Part shown: positions 48,930-61,270 of the stretch, in pieces
How the letters are laid out: every line of letters begins with the position of its first letter
How positions within the stretch are numbered: position 1 is the stretch's first letter
NCBI GenBank assembly: GCA_963693305.1
Contig: OY855915.1
Location: forward strand, 3,230,495 to 3,294,494
Direction: 5' to 3'
Source of the DNA: Meandrina meandrites
Lineage: Eukaryota > Cnidaria > Anthozoa > Scleractinia > Meandrinidae
DNA length: 64,000 bases
Notes under the pieces: generated by a model
Databases searched by the model: none
The model's input: the letters and a program-made list of their open reading frames with translations, nothing else
Told to the model about the DNA's origin: nothing
Position numbers and translations under genes: made by a program

Positions 48930-50768
48930 GTTGGGTGATACTAAATATATATAGTATATATATGCCAGACAAAATCTCGACTTGGCCAAAGGGGGACCGC
49001 AAGTAGTATCGGTAGGTGTGATAAAATGCCCGCAAGTAGTATCGGTAGGTGTGATAAAATTTCCTGTACGGTGATTGGTCAGTGATGACGTAAGATGAAC
49101 CATGATTGGGTGATGATGACAAACCACGTGCAAAAATCACAACAATAGTCAACAAACGACGCTTGCAAACGTTGATTGCAGTTGGGTTGCTGCAGTTTCC
49201 TTCGGGTTTCCTTCGAGCTTTATTGATTTCACAAGGTCTAGAAGCCGAAACTTACGCAATTGATATGATCAAAAACAAGAATAGTACGTATTGGTCTAGA
49301 AATTTCTCTTGTTAGCGCGTTACGAGCAGCTCTCGTTCGCTCGCAGGATTGACAGACTCAATCCGAAATCGAGATTTGTCAGACACAAATCACACTTTAC
49401 ACGAGGGGTTTGAAAGACTCAGGCCACAACCAAGATATAAAGTTAGCAGCTGCGATAAGTTCAAAAAGAGTTAAAGAAGGAAAGTTTTTAAAAGATACCG
49501 TGAGCATTGAAACTCGCAGAGAAGTGAGAAAGTTTTCACTTGAGACACATGTATAACTACTAAACTAGCCAGCTGTCGATCCAGTGTTTTCGGCTTTTAG
49601 GCGGAACATCATATAACATTAAATAAAAAAACTCAAGTGGTAGAAATAAGATATAAAAGACTCGATCAGTCTTCAGGCATTTAAGTAAAATTTGTAACTG
49701 AGACTTGTCGAGAAGGAAAGAGAATTCAAAAGAGTTCTTGAGATAATCAAATCTCACGGCAGGCGCTTCTATTGACAGAGGTGAGAAATCTTTTGGCATC
49801 CGTTTCGAGCTCCGCTGTCAAGTTTGTCATTGTTGCTTGAGCTCCCAGTCCCAATATATTGAAACAAAAAATCTGAAAACAGCTGATCCTAACTGGTAGT
49901 TTTAAAACGTTTGAATTTGAATATTACCGAAGTTTATCCTCGCTGAGATCACTCATTACCAGATTACAGCAAAAAAGCAAAATGATCTCAGAAAGTTGGG
50001 GACGCGTTCGTGTAATTACATTTACGTGTTAGTAGTCATTCAGAATTTTTTCATAGTTTGACTTTGTTTTACTTATCTACTTGGCTTCAACACTTCATAA
50101 TAAAAGTTTGTTTTAAATGGCACGTCCTCGTCCCATGATCTTAAAAAGAGAAGGCCAGAAACAAGTGATACTTTGTGAGCAGAACACGAGAAAAATTAGT
50201 GTTTTCTTCTGAATTGTCGCAAGACTGTTGAAAACAGAAACCTGATTTTCAATCAATTAAGAACATAGAATAGCCAAAATATCAAGCGAAATAATTGACT
50301 GAGAAAAAAAATGCGGGGGCAGCTGTAGTGTTAACTATACCTAGTATTGAGAACAATGAACCGCCCTCGAACATGAAACCTGGCCTTTTTATTCATACTT
50401 GTGAAAAAAGGCCCCCGACTGACTGGATCCGATTTAGCCCGAGTGCAATTTGGCGACACCGAACGCGAAAATCTCTAAGAATGGACAACAAAAGCTTCAT
50501 TGTGTAAGTAAGTAAGAAAGTGCTTGTATTGGGGTGAATGCTCATGTGCGTGCATGTGCGTATGTTTCTTTTTAGCTTGCTCGTACTTGTAAAATTTAAA
50601 CTGATTATTCTTTATTAGACCACTATGACAAATTTACCCAGTTATTTAGGAGCACATAATATTTGTATTCGGATTTTTAAATAGCACTGTTGCATGTGCT
50701 AGTATCTTCGAAAAAAGACAGAATTAAAGAATTAAACAAGAGCCAAGCTTCCTTTTTAAGAGGCAACA
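45270..50768. other. Spacer between copies 3 and 4
   Basis: This is the unit-2 version of 20203-26258: the inner palindrome centre (about 46490), then the 173-bp tandem repeats (47546-48013), the 60-bp repeats (48014-48455), the 200-bp MITE (48747-48945) and the partial 60-bp repeat (50345-50457). It lacks the insertion found at 22179-22767. No supported gene. Confidence 0.6.
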
Positions 50769-50857
50769 TTTATTTCTAAATGACAAACACAACTTAAATC
50801 AGTCCATTCATCCGTGGACTTAAATGATGCCTCATTCAGTTCCTTGACCTGCGGTAC

Positions 50858-53800
50858 CTACTCCCAGAAGTGGACACAATAGCCATTCTTACTGTTTGAC
50901 AAAAAAAAAAAAAAAGAAAAAACAAGCAAATTAACAGTGCGAGGGAAAACATCATCTTTATCTACAGATAGCCTGTGTTCAGAAGAACGTGACTCGTGAC
51001 TGTTGTTGTGTTACATTTTCTAAAATATATGAGTGACAGGAGTCGAAATTGACTTTGTAAATTCTAGCAGTTCGCGCCTTTTTTCCAGGAGACGAGTTTT
51101 TTAGTCGCATCAGGTCGTTTCGATTCAGTTTAATATTTTCACTGTGCTGCTATTCCTAAATTAAATGTTGAGTTATATGGAGTTCGTTTCATCGTCCCAA
51201 CAGCCTGTTCAGGACGCTTAGCAGAAAGGCATGCTATGCACGCAGAAGCGCGAGTGTAGAAGCACATTTACGCGAGCGATAAGCAGAAAATATACTCTTT
51301 ATATTTTGAGGTCATCCTGCCTTCTTTATGGTCTTTTTATTTGGGATAGTTGAGTTAATGCAGAGCAAATAATTCTTTGGAAGTGCTCCATTGCCAGTGA
51401 TTGTAGGGCGGCCAGAGTAATTTACAACTTGTCCGGTAATTTATAACTATACCCCGCGATATGCCATCTGCAGAAGTCTACCAGTATACCAAATGGAGCA
51501 CACTAAACTACTTACACAAACTCTGGCTTATTAAACTATTTTACAGGGTGGTTACCAGTGAAGCACCTGCTGCGTTGTCTGACTTGGCAAACAATGCTTG
51601 TGTGACTTACAGCCTCAGAAGGAGCAATAAGATCATTGTCCCTAGATTTAACTCGTACTTTGTTAAAAATTCAATTGGCCAAAGAGGTGCCATCTTTACG
51701 CTGTTTCTATATATTATAGGCCCAGTCAGATCAGTCTCTCCGCAGACATTACCACGAATTTAAATGTAACTTACTGTTATATAATGGTTAAGTTTTATAG
51801 ATATTATCCAATGTAATGTAGTATATGGCAACAATATCAGTAATTCATTAGTTTAGCACACGACCTCGCAAGCATTGTGCTTAAAATCTAATCGTGTTTT
51901 AATAAAGGCTGTCATGATGATGATGCTGCTGCTGATGATGATGATGTCTTTCTGTTTTCTTTTCTTGCGCTTGCTATTTTGTTTGTGTTATCCCGGTTTA
52001 CATGGGCGACGCAACTGACGACGTAAGCATAACCACAACTCAAGAAATAGAATATCCTTCCATTTTCTTGCGCTTGTTTCTATACTTGCGTTGTGATTCA
52101 CATGTGTAAACCAAGCTAGCAGAGATCGTCAAGTTAACAGAAGTCGTCGTGCCGGTGTAGACGTAGTTTGCTAGTGCTTACATCGTACGAGTTTAACAGC
52201 CCTTAATAGCAGACTGTAAGCTAGAGTACATTCATTTAAGGTTATGGAACAGGTTCGCGAGTGCTTTGCGCAAAACCATTCTCACGGGCATGTATTTTTA
52301 GGAAAATGCCTTAACCATCATTTTTAAGCCTACAGAACCAAGAACGACGTGAAAATATTTTTAATTTGCGAAATTAAATATTATACGAGCTGCGATTAGT
52401 AGAGTGTAAAAAGAGCGATCCAAAACTATTGAGTGAAGACAATCAAGAATATTATAGGTTGTAGACATTCTCTTTGTCCAAGACTCAGGTTTGTACGGTA
52501 TTCCGTACTCGAGTTATCCGTCAAAATGTTCCATTCAAATTTGCAGAGCACAGTATGCAAACGCTATGTTGGTGCCCATGCAGAGGGACACCAATATGGC
52601 GGCCGGAAATCAATGAAAACATCTGGAATTCACTTCTGCTATAAAAGACAGTCATATAACTCTCATGAACAAGTAAATATTCACATAAACACTTCTCGAA
52701 AAACCTCAACTGTTCAGATTGTTAAACATCACAGGATGAGGCATTTTTTTTTTTAAGCATACGTACGTGACAGCCTTGTGGCGTGAAATTCTGAAATTCA
52801 AAATGGTCTATCTTAAAGACGGCGGCTGCTATCGAGTTAAAAACCTTCAACAAGATATATTAAGAATGTCTAATAGGCAGTGAAGGATAAAAACGCAGGG
52901 GTCTTGCTTTTTTGGGATTTTGATGACGTCACGTGAAAACCAAGAATGAAACAAGAATTCTCCGGCGGAATCTACCCCTTCAAGCGCGCGCATTAGTGAT
53001 GTCAACGTACCACATTAGTACAGGAGGACAACCGCCGTGGCCTCCCCCACATTCGGTACCAGCTCTTTTTACCGGCTGTGAAAAAGAAAAAAACACTATT
53101 ATCCACCGAAGCAAGGTGTTTAGCGAATGTTGCAATCAGGTTCTTTAGAAGCGCCTTGTTGGCTATCGTCTTTTCATATCAAAAGAGTGTGAGGTGATTG
53201 TTCACCTCTATTTTAGACGAAAGATTTCTTGTAATATATGGCCACGCTGGTGAACAAAAAGCCTCCCAAAACAAAACACGGCAGTCCAAGCGAAGTGGAA
53301 TGAATTGCACTCTCAGGTATTAAATTCTTTTCTTTATTTATGTATTTTCTTTTTATATTTATATATTTGAATCAACAATGAATAACATACATATTGTTAT
53401 AGTGGTGGCTGATGTGATCTGTCGAATAACAAAATTATTTGTGTTTAATCGTTTAACGTCAATTGACTTCATCGTAAGAAGTATAGTCTTTGGTTGCTGA
53501 CTATTTTATGCTTTAATTCCCTTTTCATCTTTGTAACGTAATTATCACATCGGCTGAATTTACCTCTATTTCAACCTTGTCGTCGTCATTGATGTCTTTT
53601 TTACTGGAAAAGATAAAAACGATTTTAAAGAAAGACTGCTTCGAGCTGAAAGTATCTTAACAAAATATAGACAAAACTAGAATCCAAAATACGTTTCTTG
53701 CCATTGAAAACATTGCTTGTGATATCATCATCCCGAGAATAACCCTCACCTATTGTAAACAGAAACACGAAAGCTTCCGTTAAACAGACAGTGTCCCACT

Positions 53801-54261
53801 TAAATATCAAAATTCGTTTTCACAAAATTCTTCTTGCTTTGCCAAATGCCACCAAATATGCACCTTAATTGGATAAAGTGTTTCCATAGAACAAACGATA
53901 ACAGTTGGTTTAAAAATAAACGCAGGATTATAAGAATAAAAGTAGATTAAAGTTCTTCAAATTCGGCTTCTCGATATCAATCAAAAATTCAAACTTGCCA
54001 TTCTAGGTGGTCAGGAATTCGTCTCTCTAGTTTATATTTCTTTGCTTTCATTAATTTTTGGCGATTGTTTTCTTCATATTTCAGATAACTAAACAAGCTC
54101 CTGGCCATGACAAACGGACACATCAGTTAGTCAGCTGGGTTATTGATATATCGTCATCATTTTTAATAATAGAGCATACTGTTTGTTTCTTACGTTTTCG
54201 GCATGGCAGAAGCAGTCAACAGGCAAATGGCAAAGACGAAGACAGCAGATCCTTGTTTCAT
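50858..54261 (-). CDS. Secreted cysteine-rich peptide precursor, copy 4 (four-Cys form)
   Basis: The minus-strand exons are 54194-54261, 53564-53603, 53011-53075 and 50858-50891 (68, 40, 65 and 34 nt; 68 codons plus TAG). The signal peptide equals that of copy 3. The propeptide is acidic and ends in K39-R40. The mature part has cysteines at 45, 52, 58 and 63: the C-x6-C-x5-C spacing of copies 1 and 3 is kept, but the intervening residues are mostly different (glycine-rich with a histidine), and TAG ends the frame before the last cysteine of the six-Cys form. Sequence beyond the stop is still alignable to exon 4 of copy 1. It could be a functional divergent paralogue or a prematurely stopped one. 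Intron 3 carries a LINE fragment and a MITE. Confidence 0.6.
51461..51948 (+). pseudogene. LINE 3' end fragment, unit 2 copy
   Basis: Same 100-codon frame as at 26946-27248, with no amino-acid change seen. The GAT-rich tail (51914-51946) is shorter and includes GCTGCT variants. It lies antisense in intron 3 of peptide gene copy 4. Confidence 0.7.
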
Positions 54262-54589
54262 CGTGAAGCTCTAAGTGTCACTATAAAAAGGAAGTTAGTG
54301 GATTACATATCATCTGAAAGTCAATATCTGTAGCTTTAAAACTCCCTATAAATGTAGCTTCCTCCTGGACGTCATAAGAGCAGATTTTAAACTGTTTGTA
54401 CATACCTAGAAGCGATCCAAACTCGTCAATTATGCACCAAAAATACAAAATAATGCAATTTTATTTCATATCTGCCTCTAGGCCGTGTCTAAATTCTGTT
54501 GTAATTGTTAACTTTGATATTACTGTTTTTCTTAAGTATTCGTAAGGTGACTCCCTATAGATTAGGAGTCATGAAGGCGCTCACACTAT

Positions 54590-57341
54590 TCTCACTGGGA
54601 GTCCTCATGCACAAACGCCCCTAATTGCGTTGAGATCCCACTTTCTCATTCCCGCACTTCTGTATATCCTCATGGGAATCTGCTATGCATATTGTTTACG
54701 CTAGTTTGGTATAAATAGTCCTGTTTTATCCTGTTTATTCCTCTCTTCGTTAAAACGGACGCCAGACATCAGATTGTCGCTTGGTTTACCCTGCCGCCAT
54801 CGCTGCGCCCTTTCTCGCTCTATTGTTTTTCGTCTTTGCTTATGGCTCAAGTTCCCGTTAATGCCGAAAGTAGCATGACTGCTGGGCATGGTTTTGGAGC
54901 TTTTCTGGCGGTTTTGCGGACAGAAGACGAACCAGCCGTTCTAATTGTGTAGGAGACAGCTCTCTCTCGCTCCAGCTGCATCTCAGCCGGGAAGGTGAAT
55001 TATTTCTTTATTGTGCTTATCAGTTCCCGGTGTGTTTTCCGTAGTTTCGCTTTCTAGTTTATTTACTTTGTATTTCGCTGGGCATTACTCGGTTTTGCGG
55101 CTCCTTGTGAGTTGTACTTGGTTTTCGTGCCCACGTGGTCACGATTTTTTACATCCCTTCGCGTTTGCTTTTTAGGGTGTGGTAATATATATAGTTTCGT
55201 GTCTGTGTGACAATTTGGTCCTGCGTCTGTGTGACAATTTAGTTTCGCGTCTGTGTGACAATTCAGTCCTGCGTCTGTGTGACAACTTAGTTTCGCGTCT
55301 GTGTGACAATTTAGTTTCGCGTCTGTGTGACAATCTAGTTTCGCGTCTGTGTGATAATTAAGTTTCGCGTCTGTGTGACAATTTAGTTTCGCGTCTGTGT
55401 GACAATTTAGTTTCGCGTCTGTGTGACAATTTAGTTTCGCGTCTCAGGGCGGTGTGACAATTTAGTTTCGTGTCTGTGTGACAATATCGTTTCGCGTCTG
55501 TGTGACAATTTAGTTTCGCGTCTGTGTGACAATTTAGTTTCGCGTCTGTGTGACAATTTAGTTTCGCGTCTGTGTGACAATTTAGTTTCGCGTCTGTGTG
55601 ACAATTTAGTTTCGCGTCTGTGTGACAATTTAGTTTCGCGTCTGTGTGACAACTTAGTTTCGCGTCTGTGTGACAATATCGTTTCGCGTCTGTGTGACAA
55701 CTTAGTTTCGCGTCTGTGTGACAATTTAGTTTTCGCGTCTGTGTGACAATTTAGTTTCGCGTCTGTGTGACAATTTAGTTTCGCGTCTGTGTGACAATTT
55801 AGTTTTCGCGTCTGTCTGACAATTTAGTATCGCGTCTGTGTGACAATACAGTTTTGCGTCTGTGTGACAATTTAGTCTCGCGTCTGTGTGACAATTTAGT
55901 CTCGCGTCTGTGTGACAATTTAGTCTCCCGTCTGTGTGACAATTCAGTTTTCCGTCTGTGTGACAATTCAGTTTCGCGTCTGTGTGACAATTTAGTTTCG
56001 CGTCTGTGTGACAATTCAGTTTCGCGTCTGTGTGAAATTTTAGTTTTGCGTCTGTGTGACGACTGGAAAATGGCCCTCGGTGTTACGGCTTAGTTTCGTG
56101 TCTGTGTGACAATCTAGTTTCGCGTCTGTGTGATAATTTAGTTTCGCGTCTGTGTGACAATTTAGTTTCGTCTTTGTGACAATTTCGTCTCGTGTCTGTG
56201 TGACAATTTCGTCTCGCGTCTGTGTGACAATTTAGTTTCGCGTCTGTGTGACAATTTAGTTTCGCGTCTGTGTGACAATTAGTTTTCGCGTCTGTGTGAC
56301 AATTTAGTTTCGCGTCTGTGTGACAATTTAGTTTCGCGTCTGTGTGACAATTAAGTTTCGCGTCTGTGTGACAATTTAGTTTCGCCTCTGTGTGACAATT
56401 TAGTTTCGCGTCTGTGTGACAATTCAGTTTCGCGTCTGTGTGACAATTCAGTTTCGCGTCTGTGTGACAATTCAGTTTCGCGTCTGTGTGACAATTCAGT
56501 TTCGCGTCTGTGTGACAATTTAGTTTCGTGTCTGTGTGACAAACAGGCCTTCGTTGTTTCGGCTTAGTTTTGTGTCAGTGTGACAAATGGCCTGTATGTA
56601 TGACTGTTTAGTTTCGCGTCTGTGTGACGAACAGATCTTCGGTGTTACGGCGTAGTTTTGTCTATGTGCCTAATAGCCTGTCTGTGTGCCGGGCAATTAA
56701 GTTTCGTGTCTGTGTGACAATTTTGTTTTGCGTCTGTGTGACGTCTGCGTGCCAGTCATAAGCTAACCGCTGGTATGCTCTCGAAGTCTCTCGAAGTCTA
56801 ATACCCTTAATTGCTCTGTCCCTGGACGGGGTATTTCGAGGCTGCTTCGCGGTTGGCTTTTTCCCTTTTAGGCCTGTCTTTTCAGCAGAGGCCATTATTT
56901 TAATCGTATTTTCATTGTAGGTGCTATGGTTAGTAGCCTGTTCGTTGTTATGTTTCTTCAGGATGAAGTATCGCTTTATATCAACCTATAGTGCTTTTGG
57001 AAAGGGGAAAAGTCACGCGTCGCAGGCCTCATTCCACCCCTTCCATCGTTTGTAAGGGAGACGCTCGTGGTTTATATATTGAAATCAGTTTTCTTCCAGT
57101 CTTGCCTTTATTTTTTGCTCACCTTTTTGTCGTTATACTATCACTATACTAGAATTTATTAGAACTGTGAGGAAAAAACTCTTTTTGAGTTTTGGGGAGA
57201 GTTACGTATTTCTGCATGTGTTTGATAGTTTTGGGTTATTGGTTTGCCATTTGGCTTCCGGGAAGTGGCCGCCGTAAGGCTCGCCTCTTCCCATATCTTA
57301 TCTCAACTTGGGGCGTTTGGGAGTGGGGGCTCCCGGTGAGA
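54590..57341. mobile_element. TIR element A carrying a 24-bp minisatellite
   Basis: The ends TCTCACTGGGAGTCC and the complement of TCTCACCGGGAGCCC continue as imperfect inverted repeats for about 30-50 bp, including AAACGCCCC. Unit 1 has no insert here (about 30026). ACTAT occurs at 54585-54589 and again at 57349-57353, a possible 5-bp target duplication offset by ATTTATT on the right. A TATA-like GGTATAAATAG lies near 54709. No transposase, RT or other domain is found. Confidence 0.7.
55190..56745. repeat. 24-bp minisatellite, about 60 units
   Basis: The unit reads GTGTGACAATTTAGTTTCGC plus GTCT and recurs with few substitutions, mostly at the TTTAG and TTCGCG positions; units become irregular after 56540. 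Because 24 is a multiple of three, frames stay open on both strands and encode 8-residue repeats (SRLCDNLV on +, SHRRETKL on -). Several units have indels that shift the frame, so this is taken as non-coding. Confidence 0.92.
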
Positions 57342-57353
57342 ATTTATTACTAT

Positions 57354-57673
57354 TCTCACTGGGAGTCCTCATGCACAAACGCCCCTAATTGCGTTGAGAT
57401 CCCACTTTCTCATTCCCGCACTTCTGTATATCCTCATGGGAATCTGCTATGCATATTGTTTACGCTAGTTTGGTATAAATAGTCCTGTTTTATCCTGTTT
57501 ATTCCTCTCTTCGTTAAAACGGACGCCAGACATCAGATCGTCGCCCCACCCTCCTCCCCGCAGCGATGGCTACTCATTGTGCCTTAGCTCCCGCTCCTTT
57601 CCGCCTCCGGGCTCGCCTCTTCCCATATCTTATCTCAACTTGGGGCGTTTGGGAGTGGGGGCTCCCGGTGAGA
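57354..57673. mobile_element. TIR element B, internally deleted relative of A
   Basis: Its first 190 bp are nearly identical to 54590-54780 and its last 70 bp to 57272-57341, with a short different middle (about 57545-57605). It follows element A after ATTTATTACTAT and is followed by the same word, so A and B form a head-to-tail pair with ACTAT at each junction. It is a typical MITE-like deletion derivative. Confidence 0.7.
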
Positions 57674-57767
57674 ATTTATTACTATTTTAGATGACTTTCA
57701 CGTATTTTTAAAAAATAGATCTGTTGGTAGAATTTAACCTTAAAATATACGAATTTGCGTAATATTG

Positions 57768-58041
57768 GGAAAGTGAGCCATAGCCCCGAGCGAGCCCTAG
57801 CCTGTTCCAGGCGTTCGGTTAGTGGGGAGCAGCGCGAAAAAAAAAACAAACGAACTTCTGCTCTGCAAAAAAACAAACGAATTTCTTCCTCCTACAATTC
57901 TACTATTTTATTTTTAATCCAAAGCAAATTGTAAATTATTTAATTAATATTTTACTTTTTAAAATTGTCAAGCGCCTTTGGACTTATGGAAATGGCGCTA
58001 TGTAAATTATTGTTATTGTTATTGTTATTGTTATTGTTGTT
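57768..58041 (+). repeat. LINE/SINE-like 3' end with ATTGTT tail
   Basis: Counterpart of 30112-30412. The GGCGCTATGTAAAT word is followed by about six ATTGTT repeats instead of ATT repeats. Confidence 0.55.
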
Positions 58042-58679
58042 ACAATAAGCCTTACGGATTACAATGTGTCATATGTTCAAAATTCACCTCTTACGCGAAT
58101 AGTTCTCAAACCTCTGCCACCTTCAGGCAGTTTTGGAGTGAGTATTCTTTTCAGCTTCGCTGCTTTGGGAATTCATTCACGATAAAATTTACAAGTTTGC
58201 ATTTCCAAAGCGAGGATTGGTGGTGAAACTAACCAGTCTGGCGTAAACATAACGGCTTTTAATGCGTAGTCGGGAAAGTATACTTCGACTTGTAACGAAA
58301 CGACTTGCAACGCACCATTGCGCCAGTGTACTAAGAGTAGTTATTTATTTGACTGTAACGTTTACATGTGTAAACGTTATGCACAGGATCTGATTAAAAA
58401 AGAAAAGGGAAGAGAATTAGGCGGGTAAAAAACTCGATGGAAATAAAATAAATTGCCTCTAATCGTATGTTCGCGAAAGGGGTTCTGAAAGGAATTGGTT
58501 ATTTATTTAAAAAAAGACAGCTATCGTTCTATATGTAAACGATTTCAAAAGTACGTAGAATAAATTCACTTATCAGTGAATTATACTGGTGTCCGCTATA
58601 GAAAGTGTTCTTTCATGTGTAGTGAATCGACTTCGACTAGTAGCGAAACGACCGTAGACCGCAGTCAGTGATGTGTCTT

Positions 58680-60000
58680 CTTGGAGCCCGCACGTCATTT
58701 CGCTGCAAAGTCGTTTCTCTGGAAGTCGTTTCGCTACAACCTGAAGTCGTTTCGCTACAGCCTGAAATTGTTCTCTCGTTGTTCTCGCTAAAACTTGATG
58801 TCGTTTCGTTTTCAATTCATTCTGTTTAGATTCATTCTGTTTAGATCCGATTCATTGTTTTCAATTCATTCTGTTTAGATCCGGGTTAGAATTCAACTGC
58901 GCGAAAGATCGCATTCTGAAATGGTTTGAGAAATTCTGTCCCCCGCAAAAGAAATATACTTTCAGTACATAAAAGAAACCCAATCCAATGAGAAAAAGAT
59001 AATACTTTCTAAAGTTGCCGACAAGAAATTTACTTTTTGTGCAAAAGGTGCTTTCACGCATCACACAGTAAAATTAATTCGCTTGGCACTCTCTCTTGCA
59101 AATGTTAATAATTGTCGAAAACTGCGTAGCGTCTTTTATGCTAAAAATAATTGTTAATGTTTCTTAATGACGCTAAATGGCGGTATAAAATGCACCGACG
59201 TTTCGGCAATACTGCCTTCTTCAGGGTGGCATCTGAAGAAGGCAGTATTGCCGAAACGTCGGTGCATTTTCTACCGCCGTTTATAGCGTCATTATGAAAC
59301 ATTACAATTATTTTTAGTCTCAAATGTTCCCGATTTTTTAAACTACGTGAAAGTGGGGAAGTCCATAGCTTTGTAGAGAAATTTGCAATTAGGTATAAAC
59401 AGTAAGAAAAAGGAACAATTTGAGTTCAATCAACTAGCATAGATAAAAAAAAAAAATATTGCTGTTATATATCTTGTTCACTCACCTCGTTAATCACCTC
59501 TCGAAGAAATAAAAAAGATTGATTTAAACAGAGTGTTTTACTAAACCGTGCTGTGTCTCCAATTGAGAACGTACCTTACAATGATTGGCCACGTCTGGGT
59601 GAATAAATCACAAAGCACCAGACGATAATTGTATTTCGATAATAGTTTAACTGAGCATAAAGTAGGGGCGATATGGTTTCCCAGGTGGCCATTTCATGCA
59701 AGAGCAAAAAAGCACGATTCATTTTACTGATATTAAATCTATGAAGTTACTTTGCTCTGTAGGTAGTAGTTTTTCGCTCTTTCTAGCAAATACCATGGTA
59801 TATATGACTTTGGTATAAATGACCGCGCTCAGTGTACAAAATTACCCACATTTTTGCTCATAAAAAATTCACAAGCAGATAAAAATTCACGATTAAAAGT
59901 TAACAATACAAGTTGACAATTGCATGTGATAAATATTTCGTGGCTAGTCGGACGCAGCGTTTCGTCCCCGTTAATAAATTCTTAACAGCCATTTTCTGTT
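58680..60000 (-). repeat. Outer-arm repeat, unit 2, inverted copy
   Basis: Counterpart of 31042-32279. It contains the 59146-59313 palindrome with hammerhead-like cores and retains a 60-bp stretch lost from unit 1. Confidence 0.7.
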
Positions 60001-60448
60001 CAGTTTTTTTTGAACTGTTGATAGTTCTACTAGTAACAAAATACCGGTTTTCAGTGTCCATTTCTTACAAACACCTGAGATCATTGTTTTCTCTTGTATA
60101 CAAGTGAATTGTGGATAATTGCGCCAGTGTAATAAGTGTAGTTATTTATTTGACTAATGTTTACACGTTTAAACATTAGGACGTCCACAGACATCGATAA
60201 TTACATCGCCTCTTTTCTGTTGTTATTTTCAGTCTGTCCGTGGGGAATGGGTACAAATATGTTGTTAAACCGCTGGCTGATATGATAAGGCTCATTTCTG
60301 TGAAAACTCTTCGAAACTCAAAATGGACGATTTTTAGCGAATTTTTCGCCCTGTTACTTGTGTATTTCGCGTCGGCCTTTTAACTATGGCGTCGCCATAT
60401 GTTCAGCGTGAAATGTTCTAGCGAAATTATTCGAAATTTCGGCTGCAG

Positions 60449-60619
60449 AGACGACTGATTTGGCTTTTGTGGACAAAGACGATCTCCCTGTTTCGTTCCT
60501 TCGTGCTGTCCACCGGATTATGACAACGAATTCACGCTCTGTTGTCGATAGTAGCGAAGAAGAACAATCTGCTGATAAATGCGGTGAAGAAAGCGATGGC
60601 AGCGAGGACATTGAGGAAC
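60449..60619 (+). other. Possible exon, unit 2 copy
   Basis: Same acceptor, donor and open frame as at 32735-32905, with a few amino-acid differences (for example W to R and L to M in the AVHWIL segment). Function unknown. Confidence 0.2.
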
Positions 60620-61270
60620 GTGAGTACTCAAATTTGATGCGGCCATCCGTGATTTGAACTCGACAAAACAAAAACTTCATGAATAGGTTCGTACAAGACC
60701 CCGCGACAAGAGTAGAAATGGAAAACAACAGCAGTTATCATAAATATTTTGTTCTGTTATTCACTGATATTGTTTACCAGCTGGATTTGAATGTGACCAC
60801 TCGGTTAGAACGCCGAAAACTGTTTCTTGATCGTATAAATTCATGAATACTCAAAAGATTTGCATTATTTGTTACTGTTCGGTTCTAAAGACATTTCTTG
60901 ACAGACATAGCAATTGATATTAGCATGATTAGGAGAAACTAATGTACGAAAAAAATGTTGTTATCCAAAACGCGACCATCCTCGGAAACCCAGGGCTTCA
61001 ACGGGGACGGGACGGGAAGGGAGAGACTAGGAGCGAAACGCGACCAGTTTTGAAGAAAGAAAATCGTTTCATTTGCATTTCTCGATTTTTCATATTTTTT
61101 CTTTAAGACAGATTAACTTCATTCTAGCACTAGAAAAAAGTCCAGGATCTCTTCTGTTTAAAAATGTACGGGTTTATGGGGATTTATCGTACTAAAAGAA
61201 ATTTACAGTGGAAAAACTTGTGTCATAGAAAATGTTGAAAAAAAAACCCTCCCCCCCAGTCCCCGAGGGG

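Larger units (their letters stand above)
33558..61270. repeat. Tandem array unit 2 (about 27.7 kb)
   Basis: Full second unit, same order as unit 1. Private insertions are the TIR element at 35007-35775 (absent at about 9064 and 62702) and the minisatellite-bearing element pair at 54590-57685. It lacks the five insertions private to unit 1. Small indels are scattered (for example a 44-bp loss near 38126). It carries peptide gene copies 3 and 4. Confidence 0.9.

Noticed and set aside
55431..55724. 97-codon minus-strand frame of 8-residue SHRRETKL repeats as a repeat protein
   Set aside because: The frame is open only because the minisatellite period is 24 bp. The plus strand is equally open, indels break the frame between blocks, and no signal or domain is present.
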